Assembly (NCBI GenBank): GCA_030704615.1
Contig: CM060732.1
Span: 33,959,053 to 34,019,052 of the forward strand
Direction: 5' to 3'
Length of the DNA: 60,000 nucleotides
DNA from: Takakia lepidozioides
Lineage: Eukaryota > Streptophyta > Takakiopsida > Takakiales > Takakiaceae
In this document: positions 47,725 through 59,210 of the stretch, piece by piece
Numbering within the stretch: the first letter of the stretch is position 1
Layout: every line of letters starts with the position of its first letter
Notes under the pieces: generated by a model
Databases searched by the model: none
What the model was told of the DNA's origin: nothing
Seen by the model: the letters and a program-made list of their open reading frames with translations, nothing else
Position numbers and translations under genes: made by a program

Positions 47725-50417
47725 CTAATCCCCATCATCCTCATCTATGTCTGGGTCACTGCATGTATCACTATCTTCATCACAGAAATCATCTTGTCCA
47801 AGGGTTGGCTGAACTTCATCACCACTACTACGGGATGCTTGGAGGTACAAGGAGGCCACCTGCTGTGGAGTAACCGGTACCGCTCGGCTACGTGTTGGGC
47901 CATCAGTTACCAGAGTCTCCTCTAGTCTTTGTGGGGCTAACAATCCTTCCACTTCCGCCACATCATCATTAGCAATTGATATGTCACAGACCACTCTACG
48001 TGCTCGGGGGCTCTTCTCCAGGACGACCTTCCACCCCGGGTCCTTCACACAATCAGAAAAAAACACTTGATCAACCTGGCCAGGAAACACAAAAGGTTGC
48101 TCAGAAGGTGGAAGCATACGGTTAAAATTGACCAGTGTGAAGCCAGCATCATCCTGCTTCATTGACATAGGTTGACGACCCATGCGACGCGCCCGTACCC
48201 ACAAACACAAAAACACTATAGGTTGTGTTTGGCCATAGTCAATTTGCAAAATCTCCCTTATAAAACCCACATATCTTGTAGGTTCCTCCATGTCATTGCC
48301 TGAATTGTTGGTAATGGACTGGTGCTGGAAAACAGATGAGACTCCACAATCAAAAGACACCATACTTGTTGTGTTCATGCCGGGGGGTATAGCACTGTAA
48401 TGGTTACCATACGCTGTCATACTCTTGAATGACAGGGCAGCTTCTATCAAATCCTGCCATATACTCTGTGCAAAAACCCAATGCTTCTTCAAATTGGTAT
48501 CCTTCTGCCATGCTCCCCTCGGGCCTTGCCATGTTTCTTACGTAGCCCTTCATATCTTTCATTGCCCGCTCCATGGGGTACATCCAACGAGATGCTACAG
48601 GCCCACATAAGTACAACTCGTCTACTAGGTGGACAACCAGATGTGTCATCACATCAAAAAATGATGTTGGGAACTCCTTCTCTATAAGACACAGAGTGAC
48701 AACTGCTTCAGTTCTCAATTCCTCATACTCTATAGGATTCACCACTTTTGCACACAACTTCTTGAATACACGACATATTCGCAAAATGGCTCTGCGAGGA
48801 CCACTTGCCATGAGCCCACGGATAGCAAGCGGTATAATTTGCTGCATGAGCACATGATAGTCATGTCATTTCATGCCAGACAATTTTTTCTTCACCACAT
48901 GTTTTTTGAAAGCTGATGCGTAGCCTATTGGCACTTTCAGGTTCTGCACAATCTCCAGAAAGACTTCTAACTCAGCCTCAGTGAGGACATAAGGGGCAGG
49001 AGGCATAATTAACATATCTGCTCTGTCAGGATCACGTTGTAGCCACAATTCCGGGCGCATCCCAAGTAGCTCCAAATCACGACGAACTTTCAATGTGTCT
49101 CTTTCACCAAAGAGCGTTTTAATAATATTTTCAGCCAAGTTCTTCTCGCAATGCATTGCATCAAACGTGTGGCGGATGAGGAGGCCCTACAAAATCAACG
49201 CATAAGCAATTGAGCATTTAATCATCACAATTTCAATAGAAAACGCAAAAATGTACACAGCCAATTTCAAGGCCATGAAGGAATTACCTCCCAATAAGGT
49301 AAGACATATAAAATTGAGAATCGCTTAACTCCATGAGTTTTTGCTGGGTCTGTCCTGCTATCTGGTGTCCCTCCGTTTTCTACCCATGCAGTGCGAGCTG
49401 TTGCAAGCTCCTGGATTTGTGTTCCAGTCTGCGTTTTTGGAGGAGTTCCATGCTCAGTAGCGCCATTGAACATTCTTGACCTTCTGTATGGATGTTTGTG
49501 GGCCAAAAATCTTCGGTGGCCTAGGAAAACAGTCTTCCCACATGTGTGTAATTGCTGTGAAGTCACCTCGGGTCCACAAGCTGGACAACCAGCATAACCT
49601 TTCGTCACTTGACCTGAGAGCAAGCCATATGCAGGGTAGTCATGGATTGACCACATCAACAGTGCCCTCAGTGTGAATTCGCGTTGACCACGAGGACGGG
49701 AAACATCATGAGCTACAATCCCAGACCATAGTTCCAGTAGCTCTCCCACTAGGGGCATCAAGTAAACATCTATGTTCTTAGAGGTAACAGACTCATTTCC
49801 AGGAATCAGTAGCGCTAACATGACAAAGAACTTCTTGGTCATTAACCATGGAGGCAGATTGTAATTGACCAAGAGAATGGGCCATGTACTCCAACTGGTG
49901 GATTGAGCTCCGTAGGGATTTACACCGTCAAGGGCCAATCCAAATCGTACAGATCGTGGCTTTGCAGCAAAATCTGGAAATGTCGTGTCAATGTGTTTCC
50001 ATGCTTTGCTATCAGCTGGATGTTGAACCAACCCATCTTGGTTCTTATGTATGTCTTGCCATGTCATTAACTCTGCGATCGACTTACATCTGTACATACG
50101 TTTCAACCTCAGAATGACAGGGAAGTGTCGCAGTACTTTTCTGGGCACAGTTCCACGACCAGGAATGTAACGGACTTGTGGCATACTGGGCAAATGGTTG
50201 CCTTCTCATACTCCGCACGGAAGAGTACATAACCATCCTCACAGGCATGAATCATCTTGTATTGCAATCCCATTTTGGCAATCATGGTTTTTGCTTCATA
50301 GTGAGTTTTCGGCAATGAATTCTCAGCCGGCAGAAAACTCTTACGCAACAATCCCAGTAGCTCATCCACAAATGCATTGGTGCATTTGTGGGTAGTGCAT
50401 GTGTTGAGCAACGTCAA
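47725..50417 (-). pseudogene. CACTA tnp2 transposase, decayed
   Basis: Cuts and moves CACTA elements. Reading down the minus strand: an N-terminal part, 50417-50109, with HACEDGYVLFRAEYEKATIC; the Transposase_21 core, 50193-49267, with VRFGLALDGVNPYG and NLPPWLMTKKFFVMLALLIP and IHDYPAYGLLSGQVTKGY; then 49156-48866, with MHCEKNLAENIIKTLFG. Next is a DUF4218 region, 48853-48404 (IEKEFPTSFFDVMTHLVVHL, WMYPMERAMKDMKGYV), and a DUF4216-like region ending at 47725 with an acidic tail. A frameshift lies near 50175, between CPVCHKS and RYIPGRG, and there is an in-frame TGA at 48868-48866, where a sense codon before HDYHVLMQQ is expected. It is therefore non-functional unless it is suppressed. Confidence 0.88.
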
Positions 50418-51239
50418 AGTTGCTTGCAGCCGGCTGATCGAGCACCCTTCGTAAAGTGGACATTGCGACTGTCGGAAGAGTTTGTCATACTCGGGATCAA
50501 CGTGCAGGTGAGCATTCTCATGGGCCTGACTCTAGCAGCATTGAAACATGAAAGCACATTTAAAATTGGAACATCGATTCAAATACAACGTTACTTAATG
50601 TTCAGAGATCCGTTCCAAAATCTAATCCGGTGTTACTACCAAAATGCACGAGCTGGAAAGTCTAAGTAGACTTCCAAATGTCTGAGCAGAAGATGCATAC
50701 ACTGGCATCTATCAGACTTCAACAATCCTAACATATGGCAGATGATGCACTCAAATTTGGGGCAGTCAAACACTCATCCCTTCACTTTCTGGGAGGGCAA
50801 CAAAGGCGTAAGCAGAACCCGTGAGCAGATTCCCTTATCCGTGAGCAGATTCGCCCAAGCGTGAGCAAATTATTGATGCGGACCCTAAAAGCGAGGGAAC
50901 AAGTGGGTCTATTGCCGTGAACACAAACTCCACTGTAACGACGCAATCTTCTCTCCATCGGACCGAAGACAGACATGCTCTATGACGACAATGTGGCACG
51001 AATGTGCGATGAAAAATTGACGGATGAATGTATATGTGATGAACGTAAAAGGGAATGGATGAACATTGGATGAACGTTGGATGAGTGTCGAATGAAAAAT
51101 TGCCCAGATGAGTGAGAACCATGAATGACTGCAATAACATGTATCCTTACCGATCAACATGTGCGTAGGGATCCATGTGTTGTTGAGTTTAAATAAGTGT
51201 ATTTTAATCTGGCGGAAGCTTAATTCCGGCCCCGAAGAC
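50418..51239. other. Unassigned sequence with GATGAA-rich minisatellite
   Basis: No gene. From about 51000 to 51115, degenerate GGATGAA(C/T)-type units repeat. A similar run in opposite orientation occurs at 52845-52915. Confidence 0.45.
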
Positions 51240-51300
51240 CAGCCAGATCAAGCTGGCGTCAACGCCACCTTCATCTGACACATTCAGAGGGGAAAAAACA

Positions 51301-51331
<31 letters not shown>

Positions 51332-52455
51332 TATACATTTGCAAATGAACCCAACCCTTGCTTTGTAAGCACAAGACCTGGCATTTACCTAGCATGGATT
51401 TCTGGTCACCTGAAAGAAGGACAAGACAACGAATCATAAGCCGAACAATTTGTAGATACCATTCACCCCAAATAGCACACCAGAAGACCAGCCACATTCG
51501 AGGAAAATAAAATAATAATAAAACAAAAATATTATTATTGTATTATTGTTTTTGGAAAACTTGCAAATGAACCCAGCCCTTGCTTTGCAACAAAAGACCT
51601 GGCGTTTACCCAGCATGGATTTCTGGTCACCTGGAAGAAGGACATGACAACGAATCATAAGCCGAGTAATTTGTAGATGCCATTCACCCCAAATAGCACA
51701 GCCAGATCAACAACACCTTAATCTGGCACATTCGGAGAAAAATAAAATAAAATAAAATAATTAAAAAAACCCTATATATATATATATTTGGAAAACTTGC
51801 AAATGAACCCAACCCCTACTTCGCAAGCAAAAGACCTGGCATTTATCCAGCATGGAATTCTGATCACATGGAAGAAGGACATGACAATGATTCATAAGTT
51901 ATATGGTCCGAGCAATTTGTAGATGCCATTCACCCCAGATAGCACACAAAAAAACCAGCCAGATTAAGGTGTCATTGACGACACCTTAATCTGGCACATT
52001 CGGGAAAATATAATATAATATAATGATATATATATATTGGAAAACTTACAAATGAATCCAACCCCTGCTTTGCAAGCAAAAGACCTGGCATTTACCCAAC
52101 ATGGATTTCTGGTCACATGGAAGAAGGACATGACAATGAACGATAAGTTATGTGGTCCGAGCAATTTGTAGACGCCATTCACCCCAAATAACACACCAGA
52201 AGACTAGCCAGATTAAGGTAGATTAAGGTGTCGTTGACGACACCTTAATCTGGCACATTCGGGGAAAAATAAAATAAAATAAAAAATTGGAAAACTTGCA
52301 AATGAACCCAACCCCTTTTTGCAAGTAAAAGACCTGGCGTTTACCCAACATGGATTTCTGGTCACATGGAAGAAAGACATGACAACAAATCATAAGTTAT
52401 GTGGTCCGAACAATTTGTAGATGCCATTCACCCCAAATATGACACCAGAAGACGT
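51240..52455. repeat. Five-unit tandem repeat (about 220-260 bp) with hairpins and AT microsatellites
   Basis: Units start near 51240, 51486, 51700, 51955 and 52203. Each has a variable A/T microsatellite, a block AAATGAACCCAACCC, GGCATTTACC(C)AGCATGG, GGAAGAAGGACATGACAA, then ATTTGTAGATGCCATTCACC. Units 4 and 5 begin with a perfect inverted repeat, GCCAGATTAAGGTGTC facing GACACCTTAATCTGGC around a 6-nt spacer; unit 1 has a degraded version. No coding function is visible. Confidence 0.85.
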
Positions 52456-53944
52456 TACAGATGTCATGTTATGTGGAGGCTGCAGTTTGCAATTTAGTCT
52501 CCTCTCTTCTCCCCCTCATGTGCTTTACGATAGAGAGGATTTTGTGCAAAGCAAAGCTAGTGTCTTCATAGACAGTTCTGCCTTCGTTTGGGACTCCGAC
52601 TCCAGTAGCAGTGGATATTCTTCGTCGGAATGAATCGGCTATTTTCAAACTATTTATATTAAAGCACCAAACGGCCTCTCCACCTTCTTGCAATTGGGTG
52701 TCAGCCTTTCTCTCGACTTAGGATACCTGGTGAAAGGACAACCACAACCCTCTGCAGTTGGCAGAGGTTCACTTTGGAGCTCGGGGGATTTGACAACCAC
52801 TACTCAAAAATGCTTTTTAATTTTGCATTCAACCACAAACTACATTCATCCACGTGCCATTCGTCCAACATACATTCATCCATCATTCATCCGTCATTCA
52901 TCCATAATGATGAATTGGTATGCATGTTATGCTGGACACTACCCGCAGTAATAGGTCCTCTAATAGGTGTCCGCGGTTATAGGTGAGCACATCCAGGAGT
53001 TGTCTTGCTGACTGGCAGCACCAATTCTGCCCCTTCAACTGGCGCAGATTGTTCGTGGCCAGGTACCTACACCCAAGAACATATGCTCCACACACTAGAC
53101 TGGGTTCCACAAGTACCACTAACGAATGAATCCTCGATAAGCCAAAGTACATAAGTTCCAGCAATGGAATCATCTTACCTGTAATGCCCTCTGGCCAGGG
53201 ACTTGTCTAATCCTAGTCTGACAGAGCAAAGTCTCAATTTAGCTTGCCTGGCAAACTTCAAGCTCACAAATTGTCTCACTAATGGCTCTCAGCTCCATGT
53301 TAACTCAAAACACATTACACTCTACAGTTACTGATTTATTGAAAGGAAGGTGTAAGTAAAGAGCAGTTCCCTCTCTGCAATTCATGAAGAGCAATGCCCC
53401 TGACGACCTGCATTTGAAATTAAAATGTTCCATATGGAAAAATGAGGCACAAGAACCTTGCATGATGTACAAAAAACCATGTTGAACAACATAACGAGGG
53501 AGTAAACTTTCAAGCAGTTAAGCCAAAGATAGAAAGCCAACCTGAAGGTGAATAGAGAGTCGGAGGCTAGCTGCCAGCTCTGAGCATGAGGCACGCTGGA
53601 TGACTGCCATCTTCTCCCAATTCTTCATTGCAAACAGGGCTTGCTCCCACCAAGTATCCCTAAAGGAAGAATCAACAACATACCCTACATGGAGTAGCCT
53701 AAGTGAAGCACTGGAAATATTTGCCCACTATCCACATGTCAATCAGTAGCATACACGGTTTCGTGTCCTCTCAATTCTCCCACATCCACTTTGTCCAATG
53801 GGACCTTCGGGCCCCCTGTGGCTGTCAAACTTTCTTTCTATATTCTATCTTAGACAATCCCTTGAGCTTTAGTTACTTTCAGGCTGTTTCTTGTTTCTTT
53901 CTTCCTCTTATCCCATAAGCTCTCTTTGAGCTTCATGGATTGTT
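52456..53944. other. Intergenic, no gene recognised
   Basis: Contains a CATTCATC-rich minisatellite at about 52845-52915. Short frames lack motifs. Confidence 0.35.
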
Positions 53945-55510
53945 GGCCACTAGGGTAGGGTTCAGAATGACACACCGTACAATTCCAGCTTTGCCGATGT
54001 CACCATGGACCTTTGTGCTCATTTATAGGGCTGCCACATTGACACACGCAGTTATCGGGCTCGACCCTGCACGTTTTAGGCTATTGTAATTGGCTGTCCA
54101 CCAGGGCAGTGTTCAAAATGTCATCTAGTACAAATCCAGCTTTTGACGATGTCACCATGGACCACTTTGCCCATTTCTAGGGCTGCCAAGCTCGCACACA
54201 CATTGCTAGTCCCTAAGACATTGTTCTGAATGACAAACAATACAATTTCAGCTTTGAACATGTCACCGTGGACCGCTTTGCCTATTTTCAGGGCTGCCAA
54301 GCCTGCACACGCATTATTGGCCACTAGGGTATGGTACATACCGTACAATTCCAGCTTTGACGATGTCACCATGGACCTTTGCGCTTGTTTCCAGGGCTGC
54401 CGCACTCCCACAAGCATTGGCTGTCCACCAGGGCGGTGTTCAAAATGTCATTTGGTATAATTCCAGCTTTGACGATGTCACAATGGACCTTTGTGCTCCT
54501 TTCCAGGGTTGCTACACTCACATACATATTGGTTGTCCATTAGGGCAGTGTTCAGACTGTCATCTGGTATAATTTCAGTTTTGACAATGTCACTATGGAC
54601 CACTTTGCCCATGTCTAGGGCTGCCAGGCTCACATTACTGGCCCCTAAGACAATGTTCAGAATGACAAATAGTACAATTTCAGCTTTGAACATGTCATCG
54701 TGGACCGCTTTGCCTATTTTCAGGGCTCCCAAGTCTGCATACGCATTGTTGACCACTAGGGTAGGGTTCAAAATGACATACCTTACAATTCCAGCTTTGA
54801 CGATGTCACCATGAACCTTTGCGCTCGTTTCCAGGGCTGCTTCACTCCCACAAGCATTGGTTGTCCACCAGGGCAGTGTTCAGAATGTCATTTGGTATAA
54901 TTCTAACATTGACGATGTCACCGTGGACCTCTGCACTCGTTTACAGGGGTGCCGCACTCTCACAAGCATTGGTTGTCCATCAAGGCAGTGTTCAAAATGT
55001 CATCTAGTACAAATCCAGCTTTGACAATGTCACCATGGACCACTTTGCCCATTTCTAGGGCTGCCAGGCTCGCACACACATTGCTGGCCCCTAAGACAAT
55101 GTTCTGAATGACAAATAGTACAATTTCAACTTTGAACATGTCACCGTGGACCTTTGCCTATTTTCAGGGCTACCAAGCCTGCACACGCATTGTTGGCCAC
55201 TAGGGTAGGGTTCAGAATGACATACCTTACATTTCCAGCTTTGACGATGTCACCATGGACCATTGCGCTTGTTTCCACGGCTGCCGCACTCCCACAAGCA
55301 TTGGCTGTCCACCAGGGCAGTGTTCAGAATGTCAATTGGTATAATTCCAGCTTTGACGATATCACAATGGACCTATGCGCTCTTTTCTAGGGTTGCCACA
55401 CTTGCATACATATTGGTTGTCCATTAGAATAGTGTTCAAACTGTCATCTGGTACAATTCCAGCTTTGACAATGTCACCATGGACCACTTTGCCCATTTCT
55501 AGGGCTGATG
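53945..55510 (-). repeat. PPR-derived satellite array with four-monomer higher-order repeat
   Basis: Fourteen monomers, marked by GATGTCACC(A/G)TGGAC or variants at 53996, 54148, 54259, 54362, 54474, 54586, 54691, 54802, 54914, 55026, 55137, 55247, 55358 and 55470. Most spacings are 110-112 bp. Four monomer types alternate, so like types recur every 432-446 bp. The minus-strand translation of a monomer reads CASLAALEMGKVVHGDIVK plus a V(I)LN(T)ALVD-like part, one slice of a PPR gene. Frames are broken across monomers, so no long protein is made. Confidence 0.85.
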
Positions 55511-55911
55511 ACAATTTTTAACAAAGCTTTGCTTGTTAATATCATGTTACTCCTGCTCTCTATAATCTAACAGACATTCATCTTTTTGACTTCATTATCC
55601 CACCCATTGATTGGTGTCTGAAAAACATTCCTTCCAAAGCTTTTCCTCATCTTTATTATTTGTTTTTGGATACTTTCCTTTGCCATGGAGTAATTACATG
55701 TCTCCAAACCACCATAGATCGACAAAACCAGCTAACTTGTAGACTTCAACATGGAAAATTAGGCACGACTCGATAAGAAGGAAAACATGAGTTGAAGAGG
55801 AAGGTGCCCTCACCACATTGTCCTTGGCCTTGTGACATGAAAACAACTAGTTTTTCTTTCACCATTGGAGGATTTAATTGACCATCAACCTGAAAGGACC
55901 CGTTGTGTGTG
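55511..55911. repeat. Left flank of gypsy element, with copy of a dispersed/tandem repeat
   Basis: 55795-55911 contains GGTGCCCTCACCACATTGTC, then TGGAGGATTTAATTGACCATCAACC. These also occur right of the element at about 59545-59575 and 59705-59775. No gene is visible. Confidence 0.6.
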
Positions 55912-57445
55912 TGTCGCGCACATCACTTCGGTAAGCTCCCCTTCAAGTCATAGTTACTCGCTTTGATGCGCGCCTAACTCCCAAACTGACCGTCGGGCCA
56001 ACTCGGAGCTTCGGCTGCTCATCGGGACATAACGGTCCCCCTTTACTCCTCCACCAGACCCTCGCTCAATTTGGGCCTAGTGGAAATTCCCTTTGGTTGT
56101 TGGCAGTCCGGAACAGCTCCCCACACCTTGGTTGCTTTCCGGCTCGCACGCTTACTCACTAGTTTTTGGTCACCAACGGGCTTGCACCGTTCTCGGGGTT
56201 ACTACTCCCTATATATACTTCTGTGACTGTCCGCGGGGGTTTCACAAACAACCTAGTCATTTTATGACGAACCACCACGAAGACCCTCCATTCCCGGTGG
56301 TGAGTCGCGGTGAGTCTTGGCCCACCCACCACATTGGACCGTGATGAGTCCCAAGACTCCCCACGACTCCCACCACAAGGTCTCCGCCCCATGGTGAGTC
56401 CTATGCCACCCCCACTAAGACCCACTAAGCTACCACCACCCCTCGTGGAACCACCCCCACCGCAACCCGGTGTGCGGGGCTCCACCTAGTGAAGCGCCTC
56501 CGCCTCCTTGAGTGCCTTGGGCACTCAAAGGTGCTTTAGCCCCCGTATCTATTGTTGCCACTGCCCCCACCACAGGGGCAGCCCTTCTTGTGTCCTGACC
56601 CCCTGCCCTCAAGGTAAAGGGCCGCGACACACACCCCTACCAACAGGGAGTCGATGTCCTCATCGACTTGTCCATTTTGTAGAAACTAACATCCAAGTTG
56701 TGGCGTCCTACATCAAGGAGTTTGTTTCCGTACCATGGCGTCCCATGGCAAAGGACCAAACCCCCCACTTGACTCTACTCTCCACTAGCTAGTTCGGCCG
56801 ACTTCCTCCAAGTCCCGGCCAAGGGTGGAGCCTCTCAAGCTCCACCCAGTGCACTCTTCTTGGCCCACTTCAAGGCCAAGGAACGATCATCCCCGATGAT
56901 TGAATCGCCTTACTGCAACAACATTGCTTGCGACCGCTCATGATGCCGTTTTTGGCATCACTTTGAGCAAGGGTTCACCTTGAACCCATTTTGACTATGA
57001 ATATAACCTTGAGCAACCGCGCGCCCCAATCACTAAAATTGGGTCCGCCTTGGAATGTTGGCCTGAGGTACGGGAACACGCCGAAGCCGCACTATGACTT
57101 CGTCCCAAGGTTACACGATTATAGTACGTTAGCGCAGTTATAGGACGCGTACGCGCCAGATATGCACTAGCACTTGAACTCCCAAAGAAGGCGCAAGTTT
57201 CTTTGCCCCTTGGATGGGAGTCAGCCGATTTCGGCACTACGCAAACACACGATTAATCCAATTTACCTCTCCCACTTTTGTAAGCTAGCATGCATTCTAC
57301 ACACTAGCCAACCATACCATGCATCACCATTCCAAACAAAATAGGAAGCACAACATTTGGAAACCATTTCATTTATAACAAAATTTGTACAACACAAGTT
57401 TTTGCAATCGGATTCCTGAGCTAGCTAAGCCGGACTAAGCATGCA
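55912..57445 (-). repeat. 3' LTR of the gypsy element (about 1.53 kb)
   Basis: Starts TGTCGCGCAC and ends AAGCATGCA on the + strand (TG...CA). The first roughly 310 bp match the right LTR closely. A minus-strand TATATATAGG at about 56206-56218 is a probable TATA box. The body is GC-rich without convincing coding sequence. Confidence 0.8.
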
Positions 57446-57458
57446 TTTCCTCCCCCAC
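57446..57458 (-). other. Polypurine tract of the gypsy element
   Basis: Plus-strand TTTCCTCCCCCAC (minus GTGGGGGAGGAAA) directly beside the inner edge of the left LTR, the expected site of plus-strand priming. Confidence 0.75.
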
Positions 57459-57479
57459 GATCCAATGTTGATGTCCCCA

Positions 57480-59155
57480 TCAACGCTTCTTCCGCTTTTG
57501 AGGTCGCCCTTCGAAAGCGGCAACCGCCTCGGATGCGTTTCCCATTTCTGAGGCACGCACCCAAGTTGCCTCCACTTGATGATAACCCTTCCATTTCACG
57601 AGATACTCCGTTTCTCGATTTTTGAACCTCCTCGACTTAAGCACTGCCTCCACCTCGTACTCAGGTTCATTTTCGAGATCCAACAACATAGGTGGCGGAC
57701 GCAACACTTGATGCCGATTCGGACGCGCTTCATCTTTGAAGTAAGGCTTCAAAAGAGAGACGTGGAATACCGGATGCACCTTGCTGTTTGCCGGCAGCTC
57801 CAATTTATACACATCCTCATTCATAACCTTCCGGATACGAAAGGGCCCCGCATACGGAGGTATGAACTTCGGACTCACTTCCGGAGGTAATCAAAAATTC
57901 TTGATGTTCAACCTCCGTGCCTGCCTCAAACTTAACTTCCCTCCGCTTCCGATTCGCTTGCCATTCGTTTCCGACACCCATAACACTTCGCCACCATTCC
58001 CACACGGTAGCGTGACTATTCTCTTGCGGCCATCTATGACCGCTCCAGATTTGCTCAAAAAGGTCATCCCCAAAATGAGATCCACTCCATCGATCTCGCA
58101 AATGGTGAAGTTCTCACGTCCCTCCCAACTTCCGAGCTGAAGATGAACATCGAACGCCAACCTCGTTGCCAATTGTGGTTATCCTTTGGCAGAACACACT
58201 TCAAAAGAGGCCCCCACATCACTTGTCGGGAGCCCCAGCTTTCGTGCCGTTGCCGGTGTCATGAAGAAGTGCGACGCTCTTGTGTCCACCAACAACAACA
58301 CGTTAGTTCCGAAAATTATCCCACTCACGAACATTAACTGACTCCCTTTACGCAAGGGGCCAGTCTCCTGATACAACTCACAAGAGTAATTGCCTACCTT
58401 GCAAGTCTTGGCGACCACCGCTTCCACCAAGCGGCTGATGGAATCTTCGGACAACTTTGCGGTCGCCCGAGTCATGTTCAATTGTCGGGGTTTTGCACAC
58501 TTCTTGGCCATGTGCCCGGGCTCCCCGCAATTAAAGCACACTCCATTGAAGGTCGCCTTCTGTCCGCCATAAGCCGTCGCACCTGATTTTCCTTTTGGAG
58601 CACCGGGTGCCGCCTTGACGTGTGAAGGCCCTCCCTTCGATTTTCGTGTGCCATTGTCGCCGGGTGGCCTATCCCACTTCTTTTCCAGTCGGAAGGAGTC
58701 ACCCTCCCGCCGGGTCTTCTTGTGGTTCAGCTCCGTACGGCCTTGTTTTTCGCCCTTAGGGACATCCGAGAAACATTCAGCCCTTTCAATTGCCTCGTTC
58801 AAAGTCTTAGGTGGCTTCTCCTCCAACTTCCGCCTGGCCCATGGGGCCAGTCCCGCCACAAAGTTGAAGACCATTTCTGGTTCTGCCATATCCGCGACTT
58901 CGAGCAACAACACATTGAAAGCTTGAACATATCCCCGAATGTTATCCGTTTGCGACATCTATTGGCCTTGCGGAGCCTCCGGGAAGTCCTCGGGCTCCGA
59001 CTCCCCAGATTCTTCCCGTTCTTGAGCGGCCTCGCTTTTAGAAGCATAAATGTCTCTTCCAATTGCCGCTTCGGTGACATGTCGCCCCCACCGGGCTCAC
59101 CGGGATCATCATCTTTCGGGCCGTTCTGCTTTCGCTTTGTCTTGCCCGACCCCAT
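57480..59155 (-). pseudogene. Gypsy gag-protease joined to integrase C-terminus/chromodomain
   Basis: The minus frame begins near 59155 (MGSGKTKRKQNG), a short basic gag N-terminus. After a frame change, 58958 onwards gives gag matrix/capsid-like MVFNFVAGLAPWARRKLEEK, a CCHC knuckle CFNCGEPGHMAKKC (about 58540-58498), and an aspartic protease with LLLVDTRASHFF, where the usual D-T/S-G is D-T-R. Protease continues as ICEIDGVDLILGMTFL after an in-frame TAA near 58180. At about 57885-57895 it runs, across a TGA, straight into the integrase tail SPKFIPPYAGPFRIRKV and PVFHVSLLKPYF. A chromodomain follows (YEVEAVLKSRRFKNRETEYL, VKWKGY), with the stop at 57480. RT, RNase H and the catalytic integrase core are deleted. 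Confidence 0.88.
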
Positions 59156-59196
59156 GATGAGGCCGATCTCAAGGACGATTGTGTACTGAACTCTAA

Positions 59197-59208
59197 GCTC
59201 TGATACCA
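59197..59208 (-). other. Primer binding site (initiator tRNA-Met 3' end)
   Basis: Minus strand TGGTATCAGAGC, two bases from the LTR edge. It is the standard plant retrotransposon primer site complementary to the 3' end of initiator tRNA-Met. Confidence 0.9.
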
Positions 59209-59210
59209 AG

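Larger units (their letters stand above)
43997..50417 (-). mobile_element. CACTA (En/Spm-type) DNA transposon, one end visible
   Basis: The left terminus CACTACAAGATATGAGCG at 43997 is a typical plant CACTA terminal repeat. A decayed tnp2 transposase reads toward it on the minus strand (50417-47725). I could not find the matching inverted terminus to the right, so the right boundary shown is just the start of the transposase. Confidence 0.7.

Noticed and set aside
51240-52455. CRISPR-like array
   Set aside because: Units are more than 200 bp with AT microsatellites, no short constant repeats or unique spacers, and the context is a plant nuclear genome.
54121-55390. Functional PPR gene on either strand
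   Set aside because: Monomers of 110-112 bp break the frame, only one slice of the PPR motif is repeated, and there is no start or C-terminal domain.
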